Below are positions 1 through 15,300 of a DNA stretch of 64,000 nucleotides, one piece after another. The notes below the pieces were generated by a model, which saw nothing but the letters and a program-made list of their open reading frames with translations, was not told the DNA's origin and made no database searches. The position numbers and the translations under genes were made by a program. The stretch spans positions 5,562,001-5,626,000 of the forward strand of contig CM020503.1 in the NCBI GenBank assembly GCA_009823395.1, read 5' to 3'. Every line of letters begins with the position of its first letter. The first letter of the stretch is position 1. Source of the DNA: Thamnaconus septentrionalis (Eukaryota; Chordata; Actinopteri; Tetraodontiformes; Monacanthidae).

Positions 1-391
1 CTGGTGGATTTAGAATAAGAGGGTAAATGGGGCAGCATTTTGTTTTGTTTTTCTTCTCGCTTTCTTTCTGTCAGTAGTTGAGTACGTGTAATTTAGTTTA
101 CCAATCAGGACCCACTGGCAGACACTAGGTGGCTTGATTAACCACTTATTTGCTATAGTGGCCTTAAAGCAAGAGGAAGGATATTTAATGTGTGGGAGGA
201 GCCTAATTGGATCTCCTAAACGAGTGCTATGCCCTGGGGAGATTGTTTGTTCTTGATGGCAAAATCACTTACATGCACCCTTGATTGGTCAACAACAAGA
301 TGGTTGTGGGTCAGTCTCCTGTTCTGGTGGTTTGGAACTTGCATCTTCTGCCTTCGTCTGTGTTGGTTCCTTCCACTCCCCTAAAATATCT

Positions 392-578
392 GAATTGACT
401 GTTGGTGTGTGAGTGTGAATGGTTGTTAGTCTTTGTCTTTAGAAGTGGCCCTACGATGAACTGGCGACTCGTCTATGGTCTACCCTGTATTTGCTCTATG
501 ACAGGTGGGATAGGCTCCAGAAAACCCCCTCAACCCTGAGTGCAGGAGAAAGCAGGTATAGAAGATGTATGGATGGAT
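392..578 (+). mobile_element. SINE 3' fragment
   Basis: Matches the tail of the full-length SINE at 28815-29188: 'gagtgtgaatggttgt', a diverged 'gatgaactggcgac', 'gggataggctcc', then a GGAT-like tail. It is 5'-truncated, lacking box A and box B. Confidence 0.7.
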
Positions 579-654
579 TCCCATTAGGCGCAAATGCATA
601 TTTTTTGGGTGGGGATATCAGGGTCCACGTGTGAGGGAAGGCAGTATTAGCTAG

Positions 655-1144
655 TGTTGTACTCAAGACCACACCAACCGAGGCCAAGACATTATCAAGA
701 CAAGACCAAGACATTTGGGGTTTGAGACCAAGACTTTATATATCAAGGAAAAATAACAACAAAACAGAAAAATGACCAGAATGTTCATCTCATTCTTTCA
801 ATGCCAGTTTGCTTTTAAATCCAACAGCGACATCTCTTTTCAGCAATATATATTTAATAATTTTCTTTAACATTTTGCTTCTGTGCCAGCTATTTTGAAC
901 CATTAAAAAAATAAAAAAATAAATTAACTAGGAATAAGGGGTGTGTCACTCTGGGCGTCACAAACGGGGCGAAACATAGTAACAGCTGGATTCTTTTCTG
1001 TTATTATCTGTCATTGTAGTGTTGGCTGAGTCGGCCCAGTCCAAATCCGAGACAAGACAGAGTGAAAATGCCTCAGAGTCTGAGACAAGACCGGGACCCT
1101 TAAAAAGTGGTCTTGAGACCAAGACCAATATTGAGCACTACAAC
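655..1144. mobile_element. MITE-like dispersed repeat rich in 'caagacca'
   Basis: The stretch consists of imperfect repeats of 'gagaccaagac' and 'gagacaagac'. The left end begins tgttgtactcaagacca, and the right end read in reverse begins gttgtagtgctcaatattgg, so the ends are imperfect inverted repeats. Both sides are flanked by CTAG (651-654 and 1145-1148), a possible 4 bp target duplication. No transposase is present. The superfamily is not assigned. Confidence 0.5.
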
Positions 1145-1148
1145 CTAG

Positions 1149-1900
1149 CTTTGGCATTGGCACTGTCTGGAGCTTGAGTCTGTTGACGGTGGCAATGCTG
1201 TCAAGGCTGTGATAGCCATGTAAATGTATTGGAGGTATTTGAGTTGGTGTGAGGAACTACCATAACTTGCATTAGGGGAGTGACACCCAGACATCATTGT
1301 CTAGCCTCTTGGAGGTGTTGTGGGAAGAGGAAACATTAGTGATGGAAGGTTCTCTTCTGATGACACCCAAAGACATGTGTGTTTATATGGTCAACCCATG
1401 TTGTAACAATTCAGACTTCTCGGTTTTGCTTGAACGTTTCTATGCTGCCATCTGCCCAGCCTCTCTGTATTATATACTGTATTTTCATGAATAATATATT
1501 CATTAACATACCCTATATTTATTCTAGATGTCAGGCATGTTTTCACTAGAAACCAAAGCTTATTTGTATAGTTCTGGTCGAATAATCTGTGCATTAAATA
1601 AAAGTCCTCTTTCTTGACATGTATGCTTGGTATGTGACCTTGTTCTTGTTTCTGGCAAGTCTGTTATTTGTTAAAGGGTTTTACTTACACCATCACTGTA
1701 ATAAATTCGATTTTTGGTTTAAAAAAAAACTTGGACTATTTTACTGATTTTACATTAAGCTGTTACGTTGAAAAATGCCTTCACAAAAATCTATTTCTAT
1801 TTAAAACTATTCGTTTTGAACGGGACGAGTAGTTATTTAACCTGTCGAACTACCTGTTAATGTTGCCCATTTTGAGAGGGTAACCTCAGCTACTGAGCAA
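1149..1900. other. non-coding flank upstream of prkar1a
   Basis: No exon could be supported on either strand. It includes AT-rich stretches and an AATAAA near 1595 that might be the poly(A) signal of a plus-strand gene lying to the left, but no matching coding exon is in the window. Confidence 0.4.
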
Positions 1901-1939
1901 TGTTAATAATTTCAATCAATATTTTGTCATTTCTGAACT

Positions 1940-2207
1940 AGCCTCTTGACGTCACGATTTCCGTGCCTCGTGTTCGTTCTCCTTTAAGGTTGCCACGGGT
2001 TACAGGCTCACATGTCAGAGCGAGGAGAATTGACGTCAGTGACGGCCGCTGATTGGTTCCTGGCTGTATCCGGTGGGGCAGCGGTCCAGGGCTCGGGGAA
2101 AAAAAAAAAAAATCGAAGCGAGAGGGATCTGGTAACGATACGCGTTGAGAAATACCACCCGTCCCGAGTCGCTAAGAAAGGGCTCGGCAGAAAATTTTCA
2201 GCTCTTC
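1940..2207 (+). promoter_or_regulatory. prkar1a: prkar1a promoter and non-coding first exon, with two CRE palindromes
   Basis: Two perfect TGACGTCA sites lie at 1947-1954 and 2031-2038, and an inverted CCAAT (ATTGG) at 2052-2056. The stretch is CpG-rich compared with its flanks. A strong donor GTAAGT begins at 2208, so a non-coding exon ending at 2207 probably splices to the acceptor at 3787, just upstream of the ATG. The transcription start is not visible. CREB binding to the promoter of a PKA inhibitor subunit would give negative feedback; that is inference. A YY1-like AAGATGGC lies just downstream at 2303-2310. Confidence 0.6.
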
Positions 2208-3314
2208 GTAAGTATCCGCGGCTTCCTCGGTGCGCATATTGCGTGACCTTTGCATAGATGGAGTCAGTTTCCTTCGTCTCTCGTTTGTTTATGATAGAAC
2301 TCAAGATGGCGTCATTGGAGGAGAGCTTTTGCCTTTGCGCGGAGCTAGCAGCTAGCGCTGTGCAGCGAGCTAGACTCTCTCTCTGACAGCGCGCTGGCCA
2401 AATGTTCTCAAGTCACCGTCAAATGCGTTAGTCAATATCTACATTTAACGTTGATTGGTCATTGTAGGAAAGAGCGTTAGCCACTAGCTTCCCTGCTATG
2501 AGTTGTTTTGGCTTCATCCGTCAGCCACCTTATGAAGCCTCCCTGACCTAGACGGTGTTACAGACAGGGCATTTATTTCACACGGTCTCTTCAGCGGTTG
2601 GGAGTTTCTGCCCCCTCCTTCGCCTACCTATGCCTTTAATGCGTACGTTTTGCACGACATTTGACACAATCGGCTGTCAAGCGCTCAGCAAGGTCATTTG
2701 TGCGTCTTCCTGCATCGTTCCAATGTAGTTGACAGCCGCGCGTCGTGGTAACCAGCATAGGTGGTGCTGCGGCTTAGGAAATGCATTAGATAATGATCTT
2801 GTCAGGTGCACACCGTCGCCGCGTTACATCACTGGCTTAAACCTAAATAGATTTAAGAATCGAACCAGGACCAAGTGCCTTTTGGCTGAAGGCTCGACTA
2901 TTCTTCCGAAATAAGCTTAACTTGACGCACATCCTGCCAAGTTTCCACCATGAACAAACTTGGTTGTCTGCCCCGCCTCTGTCTCGTCATCTGTTGGGTT
3001 TTCTGACATACGTGAATATGTGGTCCACGCATGCAGGGTGTTATTTTCTGAGAGGAGATTCACCAGCATGCACGCAGTCATTGCTCGTGTTGCTCTCAGT
3101 TGCAGGCCTTCCTGTTTCAGATTACTCGGTTAGATCAAGCTCAGGGCTGTCTGAAGAAGCACACAGAGGCTAATCACATGATCTGGTATCTGTCAGGCCA
3201 TTTTGTTCAGTGGTGTAACCCGAAGCAAGAGCATTTAGCTTTTTATCGTTTGCTCTGTTTCACAGTGGGTTTGATTCACTGTCTTTTATTTTGCCGTTGC
3301 CCTAAATTTAAGTC

Positions 3315-3315
<1 letters not shown>

Positions 3316-3393
<78 letters not shown>
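3316..3393. repeat. (TG)n microsatellite
   Basis: An uninterrupted TG run of about 39 units in the first intron of prkar1a. Confidence 0.95.
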
Positions 3394-3394
<1 letters not shown>

Positions 3395-3830
3395 CACTGT
3401 GGCTCTCATTCAGCCTGCTGAAAAAGTCCAAATTGCTTTGAGTTATTAGGTCCAAAACAGACAGTGGTCCTTGTTCTGTTTTTGTTTATCTGCGGTCACA
3501 TATGTGTGATCACATCATATGACCAGTTTTGACTCCCGAAACAGCAAGAAGGTATGCAGGGGTTGCCTGGTGCCAAGGCAGCACCCTGTGCTCGCCGCAT
3601 TCTCACGCTCGCTCTGTTTTTCTCAAATTTCCCGTCTCCCCGCATCTCGTCACGGCACGCGCACAGGCGGCTCTCGTGTTGATCTTCAGACAACAAGTAG
3701 ATGTGTGTCGCAGGGATGATCTGACAACATGCTCATATTTTCCCTCCACGCCACTGTCCACTCCCTCCCTCCCTCCCACCCCGCCAGACCAAAAGCTAAA
3801 GGTCGCAGCGCAGGGGTCACTGCTGTCGTC

Positions 3831-8107
<4,277 letters not shown>

Positions 8108-8312
8108 AGGGGGCGTCCTCTTCACACGGACGGCGACTCTCTGTCTCCTCTCACCGTCTCTTCCTCCGCCACCTCATCCCTCTCTCTCTCTCTCCTTTCT
8201 CCACCCGGGGTCCACCGATGCAACTTGCTTTTTTCCTTTTCTTTTTTCTTTTTGGTTTGATCACCTTCTTCTTCTCCTCCTTCTTTGTTGTGTTGGCTCT
8301 TCTCCCTCTTTG

Positions 8313-8316
<4 letters not shown>

Positions 8317-8378
<62 letters not shown>
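8317..8378. repeat. (CA)n microsatellite
   Basis: CA dinucleotide run with one CG interruption near its end, in the prkar1a 3' UTR. Confidence 0.95.
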
Positions 8379-8379
<1 letters not shown>

Positions 8380-8533
8380 ATGACTTTTGTTGTGACCATG
8401 CAGAGGTGACTTTCAGCCATTCACCAGCGCTTGTACCAGCTGCTCTACGCTACCTTGTAGGCACAGTTACATCACAGTTACGTTACCTGTGTTTCCGTAT
8501 GTGATCGCTGGTTTATCGCTTACGTTCAAGGCT

Positions 8534-8536
<3 letters not shown>

Positions 8537-8583
<47 letters not shown>
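8537..8583. repeat. (CA)n microsatellite
   Basis: A second CA run in the prkar1a 3' UTR, about 160 bp after the first. Confidence 0.95.
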
Positions 8584-8587
<4 letters not shown>

Positions 8588-9470
8588 CAGGATTGCGAGG
8601 TCTGAAGAAAAAAAAGGCATTTAGGGTCTCAGAGTAACGAGACAGGACAATCAACCTTTACATAGCACTTATGGTCAACCTGTAACAGTTCTGTTGTAGA
8701 ATGAAGACTCCCTCCCACGACGTTATCACACCCCCATCTCCCGCCCACTTTTTTAACATCAGTTAGCAAGAACCTAGAGGCCGTTAGAAGGCAGGAAGAA
8801 ATACGATGGCGTCAAAAAAAAATTCCGCTCAATGTTTTTTTTTTTAGGTTTTAGTCGTACGACAGCCGCGCACCATCTGTTGCTTTTCAGTGGGTATGAT
8901 GCGAAAACGTGTGTTTTTTTTCCTTTTCTTTTGTCGGAGAGCACTCGTTCACCTTGAGGTTTTTTTTGTTGTTGTTGTTCTATTATTGTGCAGCTACACA
9001 GGCTAGTGCCAAATGTTTAACGATACATAGCCACGCAAAACGCAGCGAGTGTTCCTTCCGTTCTCCAGTTCTCCGAAGCTCCAAACGAGAAGCTGTTACA
9101 ACGCGTATTATCATCTTAATCCGTCAAACGACCAAACATGAACTGCCTTGACGACTCTGAGGGGGACGAAAACAAAAAAAACAACAACTCAAGAGTATTA
9201 AGTGTATTTCAGTATTCATTTTTGTTTTCAAGTGCATACCAAATAACACGGTCACTCTTTTGCTATGGTTTGTAATTACAATGTCATAATAAAGTTAAAA
9301 TGATTAGTTAATATTGTCATGGATGAAAAAAACTGTGGTTTGGAGTGATGGTGATCTTATAAAGGAAAAAATATATATTTATCTGGCTTTTTATTTTGTA
9401 AGCACTTTTTTTGTTTCCCATCGGTTCTATTGAAGGTGTCCAGTGCCACAAAGTAAATAAATGCTTCTTC

Positions 9471-11898
9471 TTCTTTCCAACTGAAAATGGAACAGTATGT
9501 AATTGTATCGTGTCATAGGCCCCTGTGTTGACCTGGATGGATTTGTTACTGCAGGTTTATGGAGGTGGAGCTAGCTGCTCTGGATCTCTGAGTATCCCAA
9601 GTGTTAATGTGTTCACAGGCCGAGGGAGGAGGAGGTCTTGACTTCTGACTCGTGTCATTGCTTATTGCCTGTGAGATGCGGGCTGCCTCTTCCTCAGAGT
9701 AGCTTGTGATTTGTTCTCTATGCTTGCTTGGCATGATGCTTTTCTTTCTTATCTTTTTGAGAAAAAATAAATAACAAAAAAAGAACACCTAGTTATCCGA
9801 TAATGAAGGGAGGCGTTTTATTATGAAGCGGACCCTGTGGCTGCGGTGGAAGCAAACTACCTTTCTCATTTTTTTCAACTTTAACCTTCATAGCTTAACT
9901 GCTTCTTGACTATTTAAAGAGCTGTTTTCTTTTCCTCACCAAGATCTTTAACCAAATGTCACAAAGTCAGTTTGTGGATTATAAGCTTAATTCCTCATTC
10001 CTGCCTCACTGTCTGTTACCAGAAAATGACACCAGTCGTGTGTTTGCTTGTTTATTTTTTGTTTTATTTTATTATTTTTTTTCTCTCTGTCTCATTGAAA
10101 ACCTTTGCTCAGAATGAAAAATGTGTGTCTGTGCATTCAAAGGGTTTGATTTTTGATGCTGATTGCAGGGTGGTCCGGTTTGTGAGGAGAACTGATATGA
10201 ATGGACGTGAAGTTTTTTTTCTTCTTTTTTTTCCTCTCCTCTCCATTGTTTAATTGATCACCTGTCCTGCCTCTCGCCCTGAGCTCGTCCCTGTGGATTT
10301 GGTGATATGTGGATTCAAATACATCATTTTTATTCTTATCCACATGGAAGTGACTCTGTTAGAGGTGGCTCACCTTCGTCCAACCTTTATGTTTAATGTA
10401 AATAGCAGCAGCACCGGTTTTAGTCTCTGAAAAAAAAAAAAGATGTTTTGAATCACACTGCAATCATCCCGGTTTGCCTTAGCTTACCTAACCTGGGCTT
10501 TCAGTAGAAGTCAGTCGCTCCTGCTAGCCCGACCTTCAGTGAGTTTGTCAGGCCTGCAGCGCTGAGCTGTGGCTGATCAGAGGACCATTCTTTTTCTATT
10601 CTATCCTGTATTCAGTTTGACCTCCTGTATGTGCAAAGATGTTTATCCTTTTGGTATAGATTGTTCCAGATGGCAGTTTAAGCAATAAAAAAGTAAAAAT
10701 GACTCACATTCTGTCTGAGGTCTGTTCTCTTGGAGCCTGCTTTTGTTGGTGCTGAACTCAATTGTGGATTCAAAGTTAAGCAACGGTCTCAGTAATGTTT
10801 GGTTAATTTGTTTAGAAGGTCTCCGTAACAACGTAGACGGTGTTCTGTGGTCATGGGCAACTTCCATCTTTTACTGATTTTATTTGCTGAAGTGTTCAGA
10901 ATGTAGAAGAATACAATTCTTAAGTTTTGTATTTTTTGATGTCACAGAGAGTGCTGGTACCTCTTCTAGGCTAGTAACAAACACACCAAGCCAGACGCTC
11001 ATTAAGTCCTCTGAGACCAACTTGTTTTATCCCAGATCAATCATGGAAAGTACAACAAACACTTATAGCAGGAGGCCAAAAGCCAGTGTTCAGTGGGATG
11101 CTATGAACAAAGTCTTTTACATGCCTGAGACCCGGATGAAAAATAAATCTGGAAAAAATGAATCTAATACGGGAACTTTGATCAGAGGGCCTTAAAATAC
11201 ATGTTGTATAATATGCGTCCACCAGAGGGAGTCATATCGACATTTACAACCACAGTTAAAACTGGAGTGTTGACGTAGCTCTGTGCGCCACTTGGGTTGC
11301 AGTTTACATTCATTTCCTGTATCCGTCCATCCATCTCGACTCTTCAAAGTAAAACTGAAAATAAGTGACAGAATTAATTATTAATTCCCTGACAGAAGTT
11401 TTGGTCGTATGATGCAACAACAACCCAAATCCAGAAAGGCTCCCTTATTTATATGTTTTAGTCTTGACCTGTTATCATAGACATTGGGTCAGAAGACATT
11501 TGGCATTTAGCTAATAATGTTTGGTCTACTCTACGTTCACAGAAATTCTGTTCTAAATGTTTTTCCAGAATATTATGGCAAATCGGCCTTTCAGCCTTTT
11601 ATAATAGCATTACTTCAACATGTCAGACTTTACTGACTTCATGAGTTATGACACTGAATAAAGCGCAGGGCGATAAAAAAAAAGTTTGGATTTCTGTCCT
11701 CTAAAACAATTTCTGTTCATGTCATCAATTGATCCAGTGTGTTCAAACAAAAAGCAGTTTCTAATGTCAGGTTAGTTTGATCCCATGGTCTCAGAGTCAG
11801 GAGGAAAATGATCAGTTCCAGAGGTGCCACTTCTCTCTCCCAGTATCAGCGCTCACCCTCCCATTAAAAATAGACAGCAGTCCATCATTGAAAATAAC
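9471..11898. other. intergenic region between the convergent genes prkar1a and fam20a
   Basis: No coding exons seen. It is AT-rich with homopolymer runs. 10937-10960 resembles the dispersed 'gatgtcacaaagggtgctggta' motif also found at 22831-22856. It may hold the end of a longer prkar1a 3' UTR. Confidence 0.4.
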
Positions 11899-12347
11899 TT
11901 TATTTTAAAATCATTATCCTACATTGACACACGTGTCCTTCTCTTGGTAGCCTTTTATAAATAAAATTAAGATCCAGTGCATCGTACCCCTTGATTTTAA
12001 AATAAATAAAACTTTGGCTTTCATGTATAAAATTCTCTTTTCACACCCAATTATCCAAAACAAAATCTGCCCTTTTTAAATAATTTGGAAAGCAATAACA
12101 ACATAACATACCTAATGATGTTGCATTGTGCAGTAAAGTGAGATGCCTGCTTTGGAATATATCCTAGCCAGGGAGGAAGGTTGGGGACATGAATCTTTCA
12201 ACTCTTCCTTCCTTCTGTGATCTCACTGCATCTTCCCTTTATGGCTTGTTCCTTGAACTGTGACCACCTGAGTTTCAACACTGTGTCGCGTCACTACTTT
12301 CAGGACGCTGCCTCCACCGCCGCCGCCGCCATCGCCGCCTCTCCCTG
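11899..12347 (-). other. fam20a: fam20a 3' UTR with candidate poly(A) signal
   Basis: Minus-strand sequence following the TAA of fam20a. An AATAAA on the minus strand occupies 11904-11899, about 440 nt after the stop. The end point is inferred. Confidence 0.35.
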
Positions 12348-15300
12348 TTACCTGACCTTGCTGTCCTCTGTGGCGCTCGGTGGTCTGCCTGTAGTTTTGA
12401 CAAAGTCCCTGATGACCACCCTGTCCTCTCCCAGCCTGCGGACGCAGCGCTGCACCACCCGCAGGACCTTCTGCAACCTGCGGTCCAGCGCTAACAGGTG
12501 GGGCTCGGTGAGGATGGGGTGCAGCGGGTCGTTTTCCAAGGACTCCCTCATCACGTCGCTGAGCCTGTACTCCGGCTGGGCCAGCAGCTGGAGGCGCAGC
12601 AGCGTGGAGCTCTTTATCCTGAATTAGTGACACATGAAATATGTATATTTGTCATGATTTTAACTGACTGAACAAGCTAGGGCAGGATTGGGGGGCTTCT
12701 CTTTTCATATGTTTGTGCTTGTTTGTGACTAAACAGACTCAAATCAGACTTTTAGACTTACACGCAGCACTGGGACAACGGTGTAAGGATGGATGCCTCA
12801 TCCTTGGAATGTTTTCCAAACCTGATCACAAACAAGATGGGGTGGAGAAACTAAACCACAACCGATCTGCGAAGATAATCAACACATGATGTTTCAGTGG
12901 CTCTGTGTCCAGTCTCACCCTCTTGCATTGTCCAAGTGGAGAAGAAATCCTTCGTCACCAAATTTGGTAAAAATCTCATAGTGGTGCCGGTCCATGTTGC
13001 CTGTGACATCAGATCAGAACAGATCAGAGGTTAATGCCATATGATGCAAATTAGAACTTTACCAAATGCTCTCTAGGTATAATCTGCATCTCTGACCTCT
13101 AAGCTCGACCTTCATCATTTACTTCTTTAGCTTGATTATCTTTTAACAATGTGTGCCCTAAACTCAAAACTCAGCCCTTTGTGACATCACACAGGGCATA
13201 TATTTCTCTCGCTGAGCTTAGAAAGAGCAGACAGACCATTGTTCCGTCACACATTGTTTTTATAGCTTTTTAAAAACACGTAGGAGGTCCATCGGTTTTA
13301 GCAGGAGGACAAAACCCACTACTCTCTGTGTTTAGATTTTTTTCTGGATGCGTGTCTACGATAATGCACCTGTGAGGAAGTCAAAGACGGACATGTCTAT
13401 GATGTTGAGGAGCCTGTTGGAGGTGTAGGGATACAGCTGCTTCAAGCTGTCACAGAAGAAAGGATTCACCTCCCACCTACCAAAACAAACACATTAAAAA
13501 GTTACAACCCAGAAACCGTTTTAACACAGAACCTAATGAGTGTCACTGAGATGGGACCACTTTCAAACACCCACCCAGCAGATTCACTGCAGTAACTGCA
13601 AAATAGTTCTAATTGCTCTCAGTTCTCCTCTCTCCTTCTCACTCGCTTGACTTCATTTACCTCACTTCCTGTTTGCTCCTTTGCCTTTATTCAGCCAGTT
13701 GTCAGTAAGAGATATATCATAAGAACTAGATACTGGAAGGCACCCATCCTTTTCAATGGAGTTGCTAACCTGGCGCAAACACCAAAACAGTCTGAACATT
13801 TTTACAATTAATAGACCTTGACTTGAAAATATAGACTAGGAAGATTTGGAGGCGTCCTGTCAACTGTAAACATTTATTTTTGTATGGGGAAAATGCTTAT
13901 TGGACAACATGAGAGGTTGTTTGTCTTTGTTTGTCTCTATGTGGCCGTGCAACTTGTCCACGGTGTCACCCTGCCTTCGCCCTATGACAGCTGGGAGAGG
14001 CTCCAGCAGACCCCCGTAACCCTGAGATCAGAAAGAAGCGGGTATTGAAAATGAATGGACGGATGGGACTTTTGGCTGCAGTACCTCAAATGGCCATATT
14101 GGAAGTCATGTAACCAGGTTGTATTATACGTCCATGTTGTTACTTCTCGCTAGCCCTAATTAACAACACCTGATCTAAACACAGCACTCGCTATCACGCT
14201 GCCCTTCACCTGGCACCAGGTGGCAGGTGTGAGCCTGTGTAAGAAGATCGACACTCGAGCAAAAAACAAACAAAAACGCATTTAATACGGCTGACAGGAC
14301 GACTGTCACCTGAAACACAATTCATATCAAATCGTTCTATTGTAGATTTTTCAGTTATGGTCTTTCAGTCGTTTAAAAAAAATAATTAAGGCCAGAAAAT
14401 AAGCTCTATGGGCCCATTGATGCGAAAGTCAAAAACTTTCTTGACGTATGTGCTGGGTGAGCAACTACATTGAAATGAATGGGCCGCCATCTTGGACTCT
14501 GGAGGGCTGCCAGTAACGCTGAAGGTGTAAAAACCCTGCGCGCTGGACAGACGGAAGGACAGACGGAAGGACGGACGGATGGACGGACGGAAGTCTCACT
14601 CTTCCTTGTCGGCGAACGTGTAGGAGCGGATCCAGGGGTTGGGGATGGAGATGCGGGGAGCGATGCTGAGGCTGGGCAGGTAGGCGGACAGGGAGCCCTC
14701 CAGCAGGTCGGGGGCGCCGCACACGGCGTACTCCGTCTTGCACACGTACAGGCACTTGGCGAAGAAGCACGTGTTGTTTGCTGTCCGGGGGGGGGAAAAG
14801 AGCAAAATGAGCCCTCTGCTGGCTGCAGTTCACCGGGGACAAAAAGCGAAACTCTCACACAAAGTATAGGTGCTGCTAAATGTGGGATAATGGCTACACA
14901 TTTTCCAAACGACAGGGAAGAAACGGGTCGTTTTGTTGCTGCTATTTCACGGTGACCTCCTCTCGGCAATTATTCCAGAAGAAAAGGTCCTGTATTATTT
15001 TCATTATTTTCAGATCTGTACTTTTTCATCCAGCAGTCAACACGTTTAAATGGTTACAGAGGCAAAGCAGCAGGGTGGGACAGAAAGAAACGTGGCTTAA
15101 GAGGAATTAGAGGTTTTCTGAAAATTAGCAATAAACAAAAGCAAATCAAAAGAAAGGTCTTCTCGTTCTTTGGGAGTTAACAAGCGGTCTGGAGAAACAG
15201 GTTGTTGTCAACAAACATCAGTAAAGTGAGATTTGACTTTTAAACTGCGTTTGTGGCAGAAACCTCCACCCTTCTCTTCATTTTATGGGCCCTCACCTGG

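Larger units (their letters stand above)
8108..9470 (+). other. prkar1a: prkar1a 3' UTR
   Basis: Non-coding sequence after the TGA at 8105-8107. It contains two CA microsatellites (8317-8378 and 8537-8583) and candidate poly(A) signals AATAAA at 9288-9293 and 9456-9461. A further AATAAA at 10684-10689 could serve a longer isoform. No coding potential is seen. Confidence 0.5.

Noticed and set aside
2012..2257. Open frames on both strands over the prkar1a first exon
   Set aside because: They lie in a CpG-rich 5' UTR, run across the donor at 2208, and show no protein features.
3100..3441. 113-codon frame with a Cys/Val repeat
   Set aside because: The repeat is the translated TG microsatellite at 3316-3393.
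12217..12627. 136-codon plus-strand frame
   Set aside because: Antisense shadow of the last fam20a exon, which has clear family identity on the minus strand.
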